Assembly: GCF_040954835.1 (NCBI RefSeq)
Contig: NC_090698.1
Span: 69,385,284-69,449,283, forward strand
Source: Lepisosteus oculatus
Taxonomy: Eukaryota; Chordata; Actinopteri; Semionotiformes; Lepisosteidae
DNA length: 64,000 nucleotides
Direction of reading: 5' to 3'
This document shows, one piece after another, positions 21,136-33,060 of this stretch; the stretch's first letter is position 1, and each line of letters opens with the position of its first letter. A program made the position numbers and the translations under genes. Under the pieces are notes generated by a model. The model searched no databases and had not been told where the DNA came from. It worked only from the letters and a program-made list of their open reading frames with translations.

Positions 21136-21899
21136 AACCTAAGGACTGCGCTGCTGGGCGGTGGAGTCTGATCGAGAACGTGACCAGCAGTGGCTCCTCA
21201 CTGAGAATATTCTCAGCAAGATTACATGACACCCTCCCGCATCACAGGAGCCTCCAAGAGCAGAACAGTGAGAGATCACCCAGGCCTCGGGTGGGCAGGC
21301 GGGAGGGTCCTGGTGACACGCTGTTCTGGGATTTGGGCCGGGCCGAGGGTGGATGTGACACTGGCACGCTCTCTGCTTCTATCGCAGCTCCTCACAACGG
21401 CTCTCGCTTCACAATACGCCAGGAGGGTGAGACTGTTACGGGAAATGACCCGATGGAGGGATCTCTCTTCCTTCTCCCCGTGAGGACGTGGAAGAGAGAA
21501 TGGGGGCTCCCGAAGGCACGCGTCCAGCCCAGGCCTCCGCCCGCGGTGTTGGATGACGCCTGCAACGCAGGCGACGACAAAGGCTCCGACTGCAGCAGCT
21601 TCACGGATCTCTCCGGGTGCTTTCCAGCTTAGTGTATGCGAAGCGGATGGAGTTTTCCCTGTCTCCTGGCACTGTGGGGGGCTTTGTGCCGGCCGGGAGA
21701 CTGGGAGACGTCTCGGAGCCCTGCCCAGAATAAAGATAAACGTTAGGCCAAACATCTTTTGGAATCTGAAAGTGACCAATCATTTAATTTCAAAGCATTC
21801 AAACTTTCTATAATAATCTTTTTTTTTGCACGCTGCTTGTGCTGACGTTTAAGGTGTGTGTTATTGACCTTTATTATTGTTGCTGCTGCTGTTCTGTGT
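21136..21899. other. GC-rich segment without an assignable gene
   Basis: The sequence to about 21740 is GC-rich and open on both strands (150 codons plus, 167 codons minus). Neither protein resembles a known family, and overlapping long ORFs in GC-rich DNA are expected by chance. It then changes abruptly to AT-rich sequence. Confidence 0.4.
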
Positions 21900-22012
21900 T
21901 TAAGCATGGTGATTCCTTAATGTCTTTGTATAGGAGCACACATTCAAATAATTTCCCAATGCACTCCATTGCACTTGTGCCTATGACAAGCAAACGGAAC
22001 TGAACTGACTGT
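21900..22012 (+). repeat. LINE 3'-tail-like remnant
   Basis: The text 'cactccattgcacttgtgcc' followed by 'tatgacaagcaaacggaactgaactgac' resembles the 3' ends of fish L2-type LINEs, which end in repeats of a 'gaactga' kind. It is short and assigned by eye. Confidence 0.3.
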
Positions 22013-22389
22013 ATAGAATCCCACAGCTCGAAAGATAACCTAGTCTGACCTCTGGGAATATTATTTCTGCTGCAACATCACAATATTGGCAGAAGGTCCT
22101 GGCTAAACTACAGCATTAGCACAAAAATCATTTTACACAATTCCATAAAAATAGGATCTGAAGCTATGTAACCACAAGCCATGTGCAAACACGCACAGTC
22201 AAACAAATGTCTGGCAGTTCAGCCTTCCACTGTACACAGGAGCTCTTGCATAAACAGAAGACGACACAGAGAGAAAGAAAGTATTGCTCTTGTATTCCTT
22301 GTGTGCTCTTTTTTAATGTTATCTTTTACACCTATGCATGCCTGAAGTTGGGATTTTGCAAAAGACAGGGCTAAACTGTAAAATCAGCT

Positions 22390-22628
22390 TTTTGGGCTGG
22401 TGTCCTGACCACATTTCCCCCTGGTCTTTACCAATCATGGCCTCCTAATAATCCCCCTCTCTGAAATGGCTTCAACACTCTGCTCTCCTCCCCACTGAGA
22501 GCTGGTGTGTGGGGAGCGTTCTGGCGCACTATGGCTGCCGTCGCATCATCCCCATTACCTGTAAAGCAATTTGCGTGGAGTGTCTAGAAAAGCGCTACAG
22601 TATATATGTGTAAGGAATTATTATTAAT
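22390..22628 (+). repeat. 5S-SINE body, 5'-truncated copy
   Basis: It matches the body of the element at 15990: 'tttaccaatcatggcctcct', 'gctggtgtgtggggagcg', 'cactatggctgccgtc', and the terminal 'gaaaagcgctacag' plus an ATT-rich tail. The 5S head is missing. Confidence 0.7.
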
Positions 22629-22631
22629 TGA

Positions 22632-22835
22632 GAACAGGAGGCACCTCTTTACCCAAAGGGTTGCGGGTGTATGGAACAAGCTACGCAGCCGTGTGATTGG
22701 AGTTGGTACTTTGGCTATACTTAAGAAACACCTGGCTGACTGAAATTCTTGGATCAATTAACTACTTATTACCAAACAGGCTTAGATGAGACAAATGGTT
22801 TGCTCTCGTTTGTAGCTGCTCTTATGTTCTCATGT
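22632..22835 (+). repeat. CR1/L2-like LINE 3' terminal segment
   Basis: The segment starts 'gagaacaggaggcacctctt', continues through 'ggttgcgggtgtatggaac' and ends 'gctcttatgttct'. The plus-strand reading corresponds to the end of a non-LTR retrotransposon ORF (His-Leu-Phe, Arg-Val, Trp-Asn-type spacing). It abuts the preceding SINE copy directly. Confidence 0.6.
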
Positions 22836-24562
22836 TTACAGTTCACCAGGTTAGTCATTTTGAGGTTGGTTGGATTAAGTAAACAGCTGAAACTAGTAAA
22901 GTAATATTTTTGGCCCAGGGCTGTGAGTTTGTTACTGAGATCAGACATTCAGAGCCTCTTATTTACACAACACTTAGTGAACACTTCAGTGTAATGAAAA
23001 ACCACAAGCACAGGTAATGAATGATGTGTTCTGATTGAGACTGTAATATTTATGATACAATTCACATGGGAGCAATTTCAACCCAGATGTTAGTGTGCAT
23101 TATTATTTTGGAAGAAAAAGACATAGCTTCCCTATAGACTCAAAGGCTCATATGTACAGTATGAGCAATATGGGCTGAGTGTATGTGCTCCACTGGTTAA
23201 ATGAAGTCCGTTTTATTTGATGGATTCCTTTTCTGTTCCACCAGGTGCCCAGGAGTCTGTCACCCCAAAACCCAGAGGTCCCCAACTGGAGCGGGGTTTG
23301 TAAGTCTGTGTATTCATTACCTGGATTAGACATTAGAAAAGGATTAAATTGATCCACTCAGTTAAGTCTTTGTTTCAACTAGTTATTTAAAACCCCACCA
23401 CAGGACTCCCTGTAGTTCTTTCACTTTCGCCTCTCAGCTGTGGTGACAGATTGTTGAAGTTTCCTGATAAATTTGTGACTTCCATTGACAGTGGTGCACT
23501 ATTGTCATCACTTTCGGTAATTGCTGTTTTACTGTAATTAACTCAAATTACTCACTGTAGTGTTTTGGCAACAGTGTTTCCTTAGTTTATATAAGATTTT
23601 TTTACATACCTAGACATAGATGAAATGCAAAAGCTAGCCAAACACCTGGCAGATGATGTTTAGTGCAAACGAGAACAGAGTGTTACATGCTGATAGTAAA
23701 AATAAACTACAAATACAAAATGGAAAACACTGAGATAGAAGTGGGCACTTATGAAAAAGACTTACTGTATGTTTTTACGTTGATACATTATTTACATCCT
23801 CTAGGCAATGTGAAGAGGCAATTAAAAGATATCTGACAAATGTTCTGTGTTTCTACAGTCCATGTCACAGTTTTCCTTTGCTGGTGATTTGTGGCATCGG
23901 TGTGACGTGCAACACGGGCACTGTGCACTCTTGCCTCACTGAACGCCAAATTCAGCACCAGATTCAGCTGAGCCCCTTTCGCAACCATAGTCGCTAACCA
24001 CTTTTAATTAAGGGTTGTTTTCATCTTCACATAATTGCATGACAAATTGGCATAGATCAAAATTCCTCACCTGCTCTTGTTACCTCTGAATGTGGTTTCC
24101 TTGCCCAAGAGCTTCACCTTTGCACTTCCAGTTACAGGAGCTTATGGGAGTGAAACCATGCCTTATGGTGAATGAGGTCAGAACAGTACCAAGCTGTAAC
24201 ATTACCACATTACTGTGTGGTAAATCTGATTTGACTGTGACCACCCGTTTAGGTCTGTGGTTAATAATACAAATAGATAAGAGATTTACACATTCCCTCT
24301 GTACTGTACAAGTCATCTACTTTGCTGCTTACGAAATGTAGGACTGTGTGCTCAGCTGATTCGCACAGCTCACTGTCTCACTGTGCTGGTGGTGATCCTG
24401 GTATTTTATTAATTACTGCGACACAAGCTGAGGTTAATCAACACAAGGCTCTTTAAGAATGCAAATGCAGGACAGAAGGTGTGGTAAAAGGCTGAATAGT
24501 TATATATACTGAGAGGCATTAAAGATGCAACAAATTGCTATCGGCTTCAATGGGTCTCAGTA
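22836..24562. other. Gene-free AT-rich sequence
   Basis: Only short ORFs are present. I see no recognisable repeat or RNA gene. Confidence 0.5.
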
Positions 24563-24564
24563 TA

Positions 24565-25116
24565 CAGTAATCCCACATTATATGAAGTAATTCCTCAAAA
24601 ACTGCTTGTTAGTGAAAACTCAGAAATCAGAAATTATGATTGAACTGATTAGTTCTAGAACTCAGAAATGTTAACCCAGACACCCTGACTCCACCTTAAT
24701 ACTGCACAGAATAGTACCAAAGTATGGAAACAATAACATTCCTGGTTAATGATTCCAGTAATGTGCTTTTAAGTCATTAGCCAATGCATAAACAATAGAT
24801 AGGAAAACAATCACACTCCAGCTCATTTACAGTACGGTACAGCATTTATATCGGTAGCAAACACTTTAACAGTAGTACTATTCTGTACACTTTGCACTTA
24901 GCAGACATGCCTTTACAGTAAAAAAAGTTAAAACGTTAGAAGAAATAAAAAGTAAATCACTCATATGAGAAGGTGCAAGAAAAGAAGAATCTCAGCAATG
25001 CTTTATGAGATCCCAGCTCATAAGAGTGAAATTAAATGAAAGTACATTTAGAAATTACTGCAACTTATAAAAACAAAAACTCATGTAGTGGTTGCTCTTA
25101 TAACAAGAGATTACTG
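24565..25116. mobile_element. Tigger-like MITE with TA target duplication
   Basis: The element starts CAGTAATCCC and ends with the reverse complement CAGTAATCTC, and both ends are flanked by TA (24563-24564 and 25117-25118). The similarity of the two ends extends imperfectly for about 22 bases. The CAGTAATC-type end and the TA duplication fit the Tigger/pogo branch of Tc1/mariner. The 552-bp interior has no ORF, so it is non-autonomous. Confidence 0.65.
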
Positions 25117-26419
25117 TATATAGATGACTTTAGACATATACTGTATACTGTTTTAGCTATGACACCATGATCCAGAGAAATGCAGACAATGCCCACAGAA
25201 ATGCCAGACTAATCTATATTCATTGGCATTGAGCATCAATCTCTGCGCTCTAGACTTAAAACACTGTTGGTCTATCCCCAGAACTCTAAATAGGTGGCAT
25301 GCCCTGGAGAATTATTTGTTTCTCCTACAGATTCCTGCCGAGAACTGTCAACTAATGAAAGAACGCTACTTGGGAAATTCTTCTGCCTTATCTTGTTTGC
25401 TGCACTCGGGCTGCAGTATTTGTGCCAGATTCTCACATGTCTGAAACCTCCACTTTGGGGAGGGACTGAAATACATAATCTGCAGTCTTTGTTCTCTATC
25501 TTTATCAGAAACAGGGCCTAAACAGTACATCCTGGACAAGTGACAGACACACTCATGCAGGAGGTGGTTCAGCATGTTCTTTTGTATCCATTCTGTTGTT
25601 CATTTCTTTCCTTTGATTAATAAAAATAACTCAATGACGGTCATTAGTGGGGTCTGAAGTGTATTGTACGTGATAGGAACATGAAACTACTGTAATCTGA
25701 AAAGATTCAAAGAAGAGGCCAACCTAATAAAGTACAGTACTTTAATTGTAATGCAAGATCTACTGCTTTTTTGAGTGATTGTTTCCAAGTATACTAATAA
25801 TGTTAAGATTGTTAATGTTAAGATAGTGGTTAAGGTCATTTCTTTAAGGATGTGAGGAATGATACAAACCAGTGGAGGCCATTCAGCCTATCTAGCTCAT
25901 TTGATAATAGATTATTGATCCAAGGAATGCATCAATGTTTTCTGAAGTTCTTTTGAATTTCCTTTGCACTTTATTCAATCCTTCTAATCTTCCTAATTTG
26001 TTATCATCTGCAAACATAAATCATTTCATAATTGCACTTCACGGTACAAGAGCTGAAATACCATTTCAGATAGAATAATGTTTACATAGTGTGATTGCCG
26101 GAGGGAGCTGCATGTGATGATCACGTTGGATTCCTAGAAAAAGCAATCTCTACATGGTTCCCAAATGTGTCACAGCAAGACCGAATTGTGAAAAGAGCAT
26201 GCAGTGTCTTTGGGAACCACTCTTCTGGTGGCCACCACAAGCCTTGGGTGTTTATTTTCAAGCTTCTCCAATGGATTGGCAGCCAGCTCCTGTCAGAAAT
26301 AAAGCAGGCGGTCTGTCCCAGGTCACTTTGCTGAGGGGTTAGGGCTACTTGTCTAGTTGGATTCCAGTCCAGCAACAGCCCAGCAGAGTCACTCTTCTAT
26401 AGAAGTGAGGAGGTCAAGG
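25117..26419. other. Gene-free sequence with one LINE fragment
   Basis: At about 25850-25985 a reverse CR1-like terminal piece can be read ('gaggccattcagcctatctagctc'). The remainder has only short, unrecognised ORFs. Confidence 0.5.
25850..25985 (-). repeat. CR1/L2-like LINE 3' terminal segment, reverse
   Basis: The reverse complement contains 'gagctagataggctgaatgg', the same terminal block seen in plus orientation at 22800, 32690 and 63620. Confidence 0.5.
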
Positions 26420-26522
26420 ATGTGAACCTGGCTTTGTTTAATAAATGGCTGGATGAGATCCTTAGATAAATTAGCATCTATTGACCAACCAGGCTAAAGG
26501 GTTTGGCATTCTTATGTTCCAA
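26420..26522 (+). repeat. CR1/L2-like LINE 3' terminal fragment
   Basis: It reads 'aaatggctggatgagatcct' followed by 'aaattagc' and ends 'ggcattcttatgttc', matching the terminal 100 bases of the other copies. Confidence 0.5.
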
Positions 26523-28270
26523 ATGGGTCAATTCACACTCCTGTTAAAGATCATGCAATGGACCAAAGAGAGACTTTTAATGCAAAGTAGGTAAGTCCAT
26601 ATTGGCCACCTGTTTCCGAGGTCTTGCACAGGGGCCTGTGGCAATCTGATCCACGGTGTTGTACTGCAGAAGATGTTGGGAGGGGTTCTCCAGGCCACAG
26701 GGAGCTTCATGCTTTCACATCATTAAAGCAGCTTATCAATTAGTTATTCCTTAATGTTCAAGGACAGTATGATAGACAAAGTGAGCAATATAGTAAAATA
26801 TTATGAAGTCCCTTATGTAACAAGCAAATCTAAGTTTGAAAATGATCCTTTCTTTTCCAGTTGCTTATTCCAATAGGAACTGGAGTGAAAACCATTCACT
26901 AAGCTAGATTATCAAATAAAAAATGAAATACGCTCATAAGCATGTCTGCATTAAAAATTAAATCAACGTAGGAAATATAACAACAAGAAATGTGAAGATG
27001 CCTTATTAAAAGTCAGGTGTAACTCCAGTGCAGAGTCAGAGTAATGGAATGCAGGTTGGCAACAAGGGCCTCAGAAATACTGTTGATTTCCAGCAGGTGT
27101 ATTTCATGCGGAGATTGAGCAATAGTAAATGATGTCTTGCGCTTGTCTGAACACGACCTGTGCCAGGGGATAGAGAGGATAATGGCTACCCTCCAACTTC
27201 CTACACTGTGGTACCGAAACTCTGCTGTCACTCACATAACTGTGTCCACAGACCTACCACTAGAAATCTTAGGGAGTGAGGTTTTTGGTTTAAACTTCCT
27301 CAACGCAAGACAAGTACAGTAGCTTCTCTTCGTAGTGCCTTGTGAGCCAGCATGCACAGTGTACTTCGAGAGAAAGGCTCTGCCAAGAACCTTTCAGTTC
27401 AGGACTCAAGGCTGTGATTTCTGATGAGACAGGGAAAGCAAACACAAGCCCTTATGCTTCAGAGAACAAATTCCTTCCCAATTTTTTTACAGTTGTATAG
27501 CAAATTTTTAAAAAATAAGACTTTGAACTTTAATTTCAGCTTTGGTTCATGGCAGCTAAGGGGTGAAACCTATTAACGTTTTATGTGGCATAACTGGGGG
27601 TACAGCAGCCTGCCCTAGAGGACAAGGTTGACAGGACCCCCCTCTCGTCACCAGGAATGAGCCAGGGAGCTGCTGCATGGGTGAAGATGGGGTGGAGGAA
27701 GGTGTGTGAGGAAGTAGAGTAAGGAGGGTGTTCAGCAGGAGAGAGATTAAGGTGGAAGAGAGCAGAAGCGGGCCAAGAAATTTTGATTGAACGTCAGTTT
27801 AGAGATGCCATGAAGGAAAAGGTCGAACCCAACACTGTTATCAAGTATAGATCATCCAGAAGAACGCAAGCTGGAATCCTTATAGTATTAATTACTATAT
27901 AGTTAATAACTGTATTAATACTAAAGGCTCAGACAGTCTTCAGCTGAACATTGTCAAATGGATTGAAATGCATTGCTGGTTGCTATACTCAAAAGCATGG
28001 AAATGAAAACGCTTTGTGGCATAGGCCCCAGGATCATGACAAACTCACATGCATCACATGGAGAGGGGTGAAGAATAACCCAGTGTTAATATGACTGACA
28101 TCAAGGTGTCTGATTTTACCAGATGTCATTTGATGCAACAACACCTGGTGGGCACATACATATCCCTGGGCATGAAAAGAAAAGAGTATAATAATCTAAA
28201 TGCACAAATGCACATAAAAATCCATTCAAATTTTCTTTTTGTATCTGTAAGGATTTTGTTTTTCCCAGAA
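26523..28270. other. Gene-free AT-rich sequence
   Basis: No gene, repeat or RNA was recognised. A purine-rich patch lies at about 27640-27780. Confidence 0.45.
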
Positions 28271-28980
28271 GTTGTTGATTAATGATCTGGTTGATTAGCT
28301 GTTACAATAAAAGGAGAAAAGACTCTCTGTGCAAACAAGACATCCATCCCACATTCCTGGGAAGCAATGAAAGCCGAGTAGCAGGACTGTGCCGTCACAC
28401 AGCCTCCTCTTCCTTACTGCCCGGCGGAGAGCCGCACCCCGAATCCCAGGTGGAGCCCCGCCTGGCGCCTCTCACAGACGCACCCCAGAATCTCACAGCC
28501 ACAGGCTGCCCATTCTCCCCAGCGCCGCCATGCCCTGCCTGCACAGGCCTGGTGTTTTTCAGCTACTGTACAGGTGAGACAGGGTGTACCTGCCCAGATC
28601 GCACACCTCATCATTAGCAGATCATTGGTCTTCACGTCTCATCAAGCACATTTGAAAACATCCCCAGTACATCACCACCCTACAGTTGCCTTGGCAATAT
28701 TTTTCCAAATTACACAACACCCTTCCATACTTTGTTTTCCAGACTTTTCTTCCTTTTGTTTCCCTAAAAGTAATTAAGCGCTACACCCTTATTCAATACG
28801 TCATTGTGAAACCTTCCAGTGGCTCAATGTTTCTTCAGTAACACCGAGACAATGAATGCAGCAGGATTCAAAGAAAGAAATAAAACTAGTTGAGATGTAA
28901 AATGAGAGATCAATTTGAATTTAAAATGGTTTCATTCGAGCAAAAGAAAAGGTACACGCTGGTTGACATGGCAAAAGAGC
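28271..28980. other. GC-rich patch (28380-28620) in an AT-rich desert
   Basis: About 240 bases are clearly GC-richer than their surroundings and are open on both strands. A GTGAGA donor-like site lies at 28574 after 'ctactgtacag'. I cannot match the translation to a family, and no clear partner exon is visible, so it is not called as coding. Confidence 0.35.
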
Positions 28981-28984
28981 ACAT

Positions 28985-29095
28985 TCACAATTCTTGAACC
29001 CTGGGTTTGATTCCAGACTGGGAGGGTGAGCTTCTGGTGTGTACACCGGTTTCCTCTCACCTCCCAAAGACATCATGACTGGTTGACTCGCTACA
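28985..29095 (+). repeat. tRNA-derived SINE fragment
   Basis: This forward copy of the family at 11692 has a B-box-like 'gggtttgattcc', then 'ccggtttcctctcacctccc' and 'aaagacat'. Confidence 0.5.
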
Positions 29096-31779
29096 GTATG
29101 TTATATTGCGCATTTCATTACAAGCAGTACGGAGACTTATCCATAAACACAGAATGGTGTGGAAGTATGATTCATAAGATTCGTTTTTAAATGATGTAAT
29201 GTATGACTGTCTTTAAGCAGCAAATGGTCCAGAAGGATCATTTTCCCTGAACGCATGAATACCTCTGCACTGGCTGCCCTCTTCTTAGGGGAGTGCCACA
29301 CCTGTGGGGTTCAGTTCCAACTGCCTCTGTCCTGTGGGAGGGAGCATCAGGTTTATTAACAAGCCGGAAGGGCTGAAGGGAGTGAGTACTGTAGTAACTA
29401 TGGCTGCCAGGAATGAAGGAAAACTAGATCAAGATTAAAAATCAGAGGATGGGAATTCATCTTTAGCTTTATTACCTTACCTGCCGTTGAACACAGGCAT
29501 ATGTGCAGAGAGCAAAGCCAAATGAAAGGGAGCTTCCCTGACAAGGAGACAACAGGATGTGGCCAACGTGATGCTAGGGCCAGAACAAAGGCCCGTCCCT
29601 GGATCCTGGAATTCTGAGACCCTGACAGTGATAAGGATTAGGGAGGAAACCAGGAAGCCTCACCTCACTAGCGGACTGCTTGCACAGCAGGGCTCTGTAC
29701 ATACTCAGGGCATTGCCCAAGCACATACAGAGGTCTTAAGGAATGTTAGTTAAATATAATTAACTTTTGTTTTTCGTTCTGAATGTTACAATCAATCTTG
29801 CCAAGTGCCCTCTGTGCTGGGGATAAACAGAGGGCACAGTCAGACAGCGCTGCGCAGTTATCTGTATGCTGGCCAGGTGGTATCTGGGTACGTTGCAGTG
29901 CGGAAGGCAGCTCTCAGTGATGGGGGTGAGCTGACTCTGGCAACTGTGATACCCCCATCCAGGGCTGAAGCCATCAGCTGCTGATATGCACAATAATTGG
30001 CATTGAAGGTGCCCCACCCTTCACCATGGGTACAATGTGATTTTGTATTAGTGCTTGTCAACCCATTTCATTTAGCATTCCTACAATGCTCCCCTTGAAA
30101 TTGTGTCAGTAATTACAAGGTTAACCTACACTGACTTGCCTTTGTAAGACTTATAACTTGCAGGTCGATTGCAAACATTGGTTCTTGACAAGATGAACCC
30201 AATGGACGGCACAAAACGTTCCAGGTCTCCAAGACTCACTGACCTGATTGTTATGTTGGGCACTAAGGTACCATACAGTACATATGAACTGTATAAGCAG
30301 CAGAACAATTATAAATGGTGTTGTAGGCTGCACCCTTCAAATCTGCCCTTCGATGTTTGTACTTCAGTACTATTACAATTGTGTGCCCTAAATTAAGCTT
30401 TGTCTTAATGCAGTTAGCATAACCACATTCTGGCTCCTTCAGAATATCCAGAAGGCCCTTATTATGAAGTTAGTGGCTGCATGTCACCCCTCTCCTTGTT
30501 CTTGGCAACCTCTTAGACCCAGATGTTTGCAGGGGGAGAAATATCTCCTCTGCCAGCCCGTGTGCTTGCCATGTGTTTCTGTTCTATACAATCATATACT
30601 GTACGTCAGTGGAAACACAATCCTGAATCTGTGGGAGCTACAACAAAGGGAGAGATAAGCAGGATTCATGACTGACACCTGGAGGCACACAGGTAGTGCC
30701 AAGATGCTGAATATCACGTTGATACAAGAGCATCAAAGCGGAGAAGAACAATTACAGGTCTCTGTATTTTTGTATGTATAAGTTAAGGCATGAAAGTATA
30801 GCTGCCAGCAAGACACGAGGACGAATGAGCGACGACGAACGTGTTTATTTCTGTTCTGTTGACACTACTGTAAAGACGCAGTTATCCCTGTTACAGTACA
30901 ACGGCTTTTTCAATCAAATGGGTGAAAAATACTTCTCAGGCCGGAAATGTGCCAATAGAGCCACTCGCTTCACTGGATATGTAAAGATGACGCAGCGACT
31001 TCATGCCACCTCTGTCCAGCCAGCCATGGGTACAGGGTACAGGGTACAGGAAGACCAGCCCATTGCAGGACATGAAAACGTACAGGACTTTAGAAACAAA
31101 ACCCTTTGTTGTTCAAGCAAATGCCTCTTCCACTGCAGAACCCTTTTTAAACTTCCCCTGAGAGGCAAGCCTGCAATTCCTTCATCCTTCAGCTCACTGT
31201 TCTGTCACACGACAGAGGCTGAGTGCCACGCAGGAGCCTCTTCTTCCTGTTTTGTAACTTGTAACTGTCCCCAGACCCATTGTCTTCCATCGGCTGGTGA
31301 CGGAGGATGGCAGGTCATTCCTCAATGCCTTTTGGGGAATGTAACTCAGGCAGGAACCAAACCTACAGCCTTCTAATAATATATTTTTTAGTATAAATGT
31401 ATGTGTTATACTAAATCAGTCAGTGTAGGATATTTACGTATGTATTTTCCATTTTCCAAGGAAATTGGTATAGACTGATTTTACCCACCATGTAACAATT
31501 TTTTGGTCACCTTAGTCCTGTGCTGGATTTGGAACTGTGTATACCAAGAGAGATGAAGAACCTATACACAGTGTGGCCTTCACTAGGTCCAAATTACAGC
31601 CAAGGGACCTGCTTCTCGGTGGTCAGGAGAGAGAGTTGACCATCTGATAGGCATTAGAGATCCTACAGTACAGCCTATCGGGAAGAGCTTGTGTCAAGTC
31701 AGACTGTCATACTCTGAAAAGACTGTATCAGATAAGAAACTCAGAACACCAGATTCTGGGCTGGTTTCTCTGTCTGCAG
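29096..31779. other. Gene-free sequence with a 200-codon chance ORF
   Basis: The longest ORF (30774-31376, plus) crosses what looks like a SINE piece with a triplicated 'ggtaca' (about 31020-31075) and matches no family I know. A 21-base sequence at 31414-31434 recurs exactly at 32860-32880. No RNA gene was seen. Confidence 0.4.
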
Positions 31780-31925
31780 CTTTTTGTGTTTCAGGCTTGC
31801 TACTGGCCTGGTGCCCAGAAACAGGCTTTGCAAGGGTTCACACCCCAGTTTCCTCCTACCTCTCAGTTACATGCTGACTTGTTGATTGGCAGTGCTAAAT
31901 TGCCCATTCCTCACAGAACAGGAGT
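31780..31925 (+). repeat. tRNA-derived SINE fragment
   Basis: The plus-strand text 'ccccagtttcctcctacc', then 'acatgctgacttgttgattgg' and 'gtgctaaattgcccattcc', matches the body of the same SINE type as at 28985. Confidence 0.5.
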
Positions 31926-32284
31926 GGGGCTACTTCCTCATTAACCTTTCCTGGCTAGATAGCTCAGTTAACAATGTCTGCTGGGACAAGGCTCCAATGA
32001 AGAGGAAATGTTAAATTTATTAAGTGTTTGGAAAAGTATCCTGGTTTCTGCAGGATACCAACTGGAGAAGCCTTGTTTCCCCTGACAGCAGAATATTGTA
32101 GCATAAGATTTCTTGTGCATAATGGGCAGAGGTTTTGTGTTTTTATCTCACAGATAAGACAAGCTCATGAATTAAAGAGCACTACTAACACATATCTTTG
32201 TCTATTTGTCTGTCCTGGAATGGTGTCTCTATTTGGAAAGATATCTGCAGAGCAGCTGCAGAGTATCTAATCTTTGATTGCATG

Positions 32285-32760
32285 TCCAGTTCTTTCAGTT
32301 CTTTGTAATCAGTCCAGGAAAGAGCAATTAGATACATTGTGGGGCTTCATGGAATGTCCCACACTGACAGGAGGAAGAAACTAAACTTTTTTAGTCTTGA
32401 ACAGAGAAGACTACAAGAGGACCTGATACAAATTTTCAAAATCCTCAAAGGCATATTGAGGATTGTTAGGTCAGTGGAATTCAGAATGAACAGTGAAACA
32501 CAAACCAGAGGCCAGAAACAATGTGGAGGTGCACTCAAAACTGAGAGCAGGAGGCACCTCTTTATACAAAAGGTTGTGAGAGTGTGGCAGGAGCTACTAG
32601 GGTAGTTGTCGAAGTGGACACCCTGGATTCCTTCGAGAAATGGCTGGAATTGATGGGATCCTTGGATCAAATAGCTACTAGTTATCAAGCAGACTAGATG
32701 GGCCAAATAGCCTGTTCTTGTTTGTGACCTGTCTTATGATGATATGAGTCAGCTTTTCTG
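32285..32760 (+). repeat. CR1/L2-like LINE ORF end, longest copy
   Basis: The plus frame at 32339-32605 reads through the end of a non-LTR retrotransposon reverse-transcriptase ORF: a [19 protein letters not shown] block, then FKILKGI, then a later RGQ/SRRHLF region. It continues in other frames to the common terminal block at about 32640-32745. Frameshifts and stops show it is a dead fragment. Related pieces lie near 4.9, 8.0, 9.8, 22.7, 25.9, 26.5, 32.9, 37.2 and 63.6 kb. Confidence 0.65.
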
Positions 32761-32884
32761 CAAAATATGAATAGAAGCAGAAAGCAGGAGAGGTGGGGAT
32801 TGAGGAGAGGAGGACTGAGTCACCTACACTACAGTGACTACCCTACACTGACAGCCTTCAATCAGTCAGTGTAGGATATTCCTT

Positions 32885-33060
32885 TAAATCATGGGATATA
32901 TGTGGTTGCTCTTCTCTGGACAGATTCCAGAGCAGCAATATCTTTTCTATAACATGAAAGCTAAAATTGGACGCAATGTTCTGAGGCCTTACTAGTGCAT
33001 TATGCAATTTGAACATATCTTCACTTGATTTAAATTTCAATCTCTCGCATTGCCTCTCTA
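32885..33060 (-). repeat. CR1/L2-like LINE fragment, reverse
   Basis: The text 'ggttgctcttctctggacag' with 'gagcagcaatatcttttct' and 'actagtgcattatgcaattt' is the reverse of the upstream part of the same LINE family. It points head-to-head at the copy ending at 32760. Confidence 0.55.

Noticed and set aside
21180-21779. Overlapping ORFs of 150 (plus) and 167 (minus) codons
   Set aside because: Both strands are open because the DNA is GC-rich. Neither product shows a domain, signal peptide or known similarity.
28282-28617. 111-codon ORF in a GC-rich patch with a donor-like site
   Set aside because: The other strand is open too and there is no partner exon or known similarity. It is kept only as a GC-rich patch.
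30774-31376. 200-codon plus-strand ORF
   Set aside because: It crosses a SINE-like piece with a triplicated ggtaca, has no recognisable domain, and no splice partners or promoter are evident. A chance ORF is more likely, though it is the longest in the desert.
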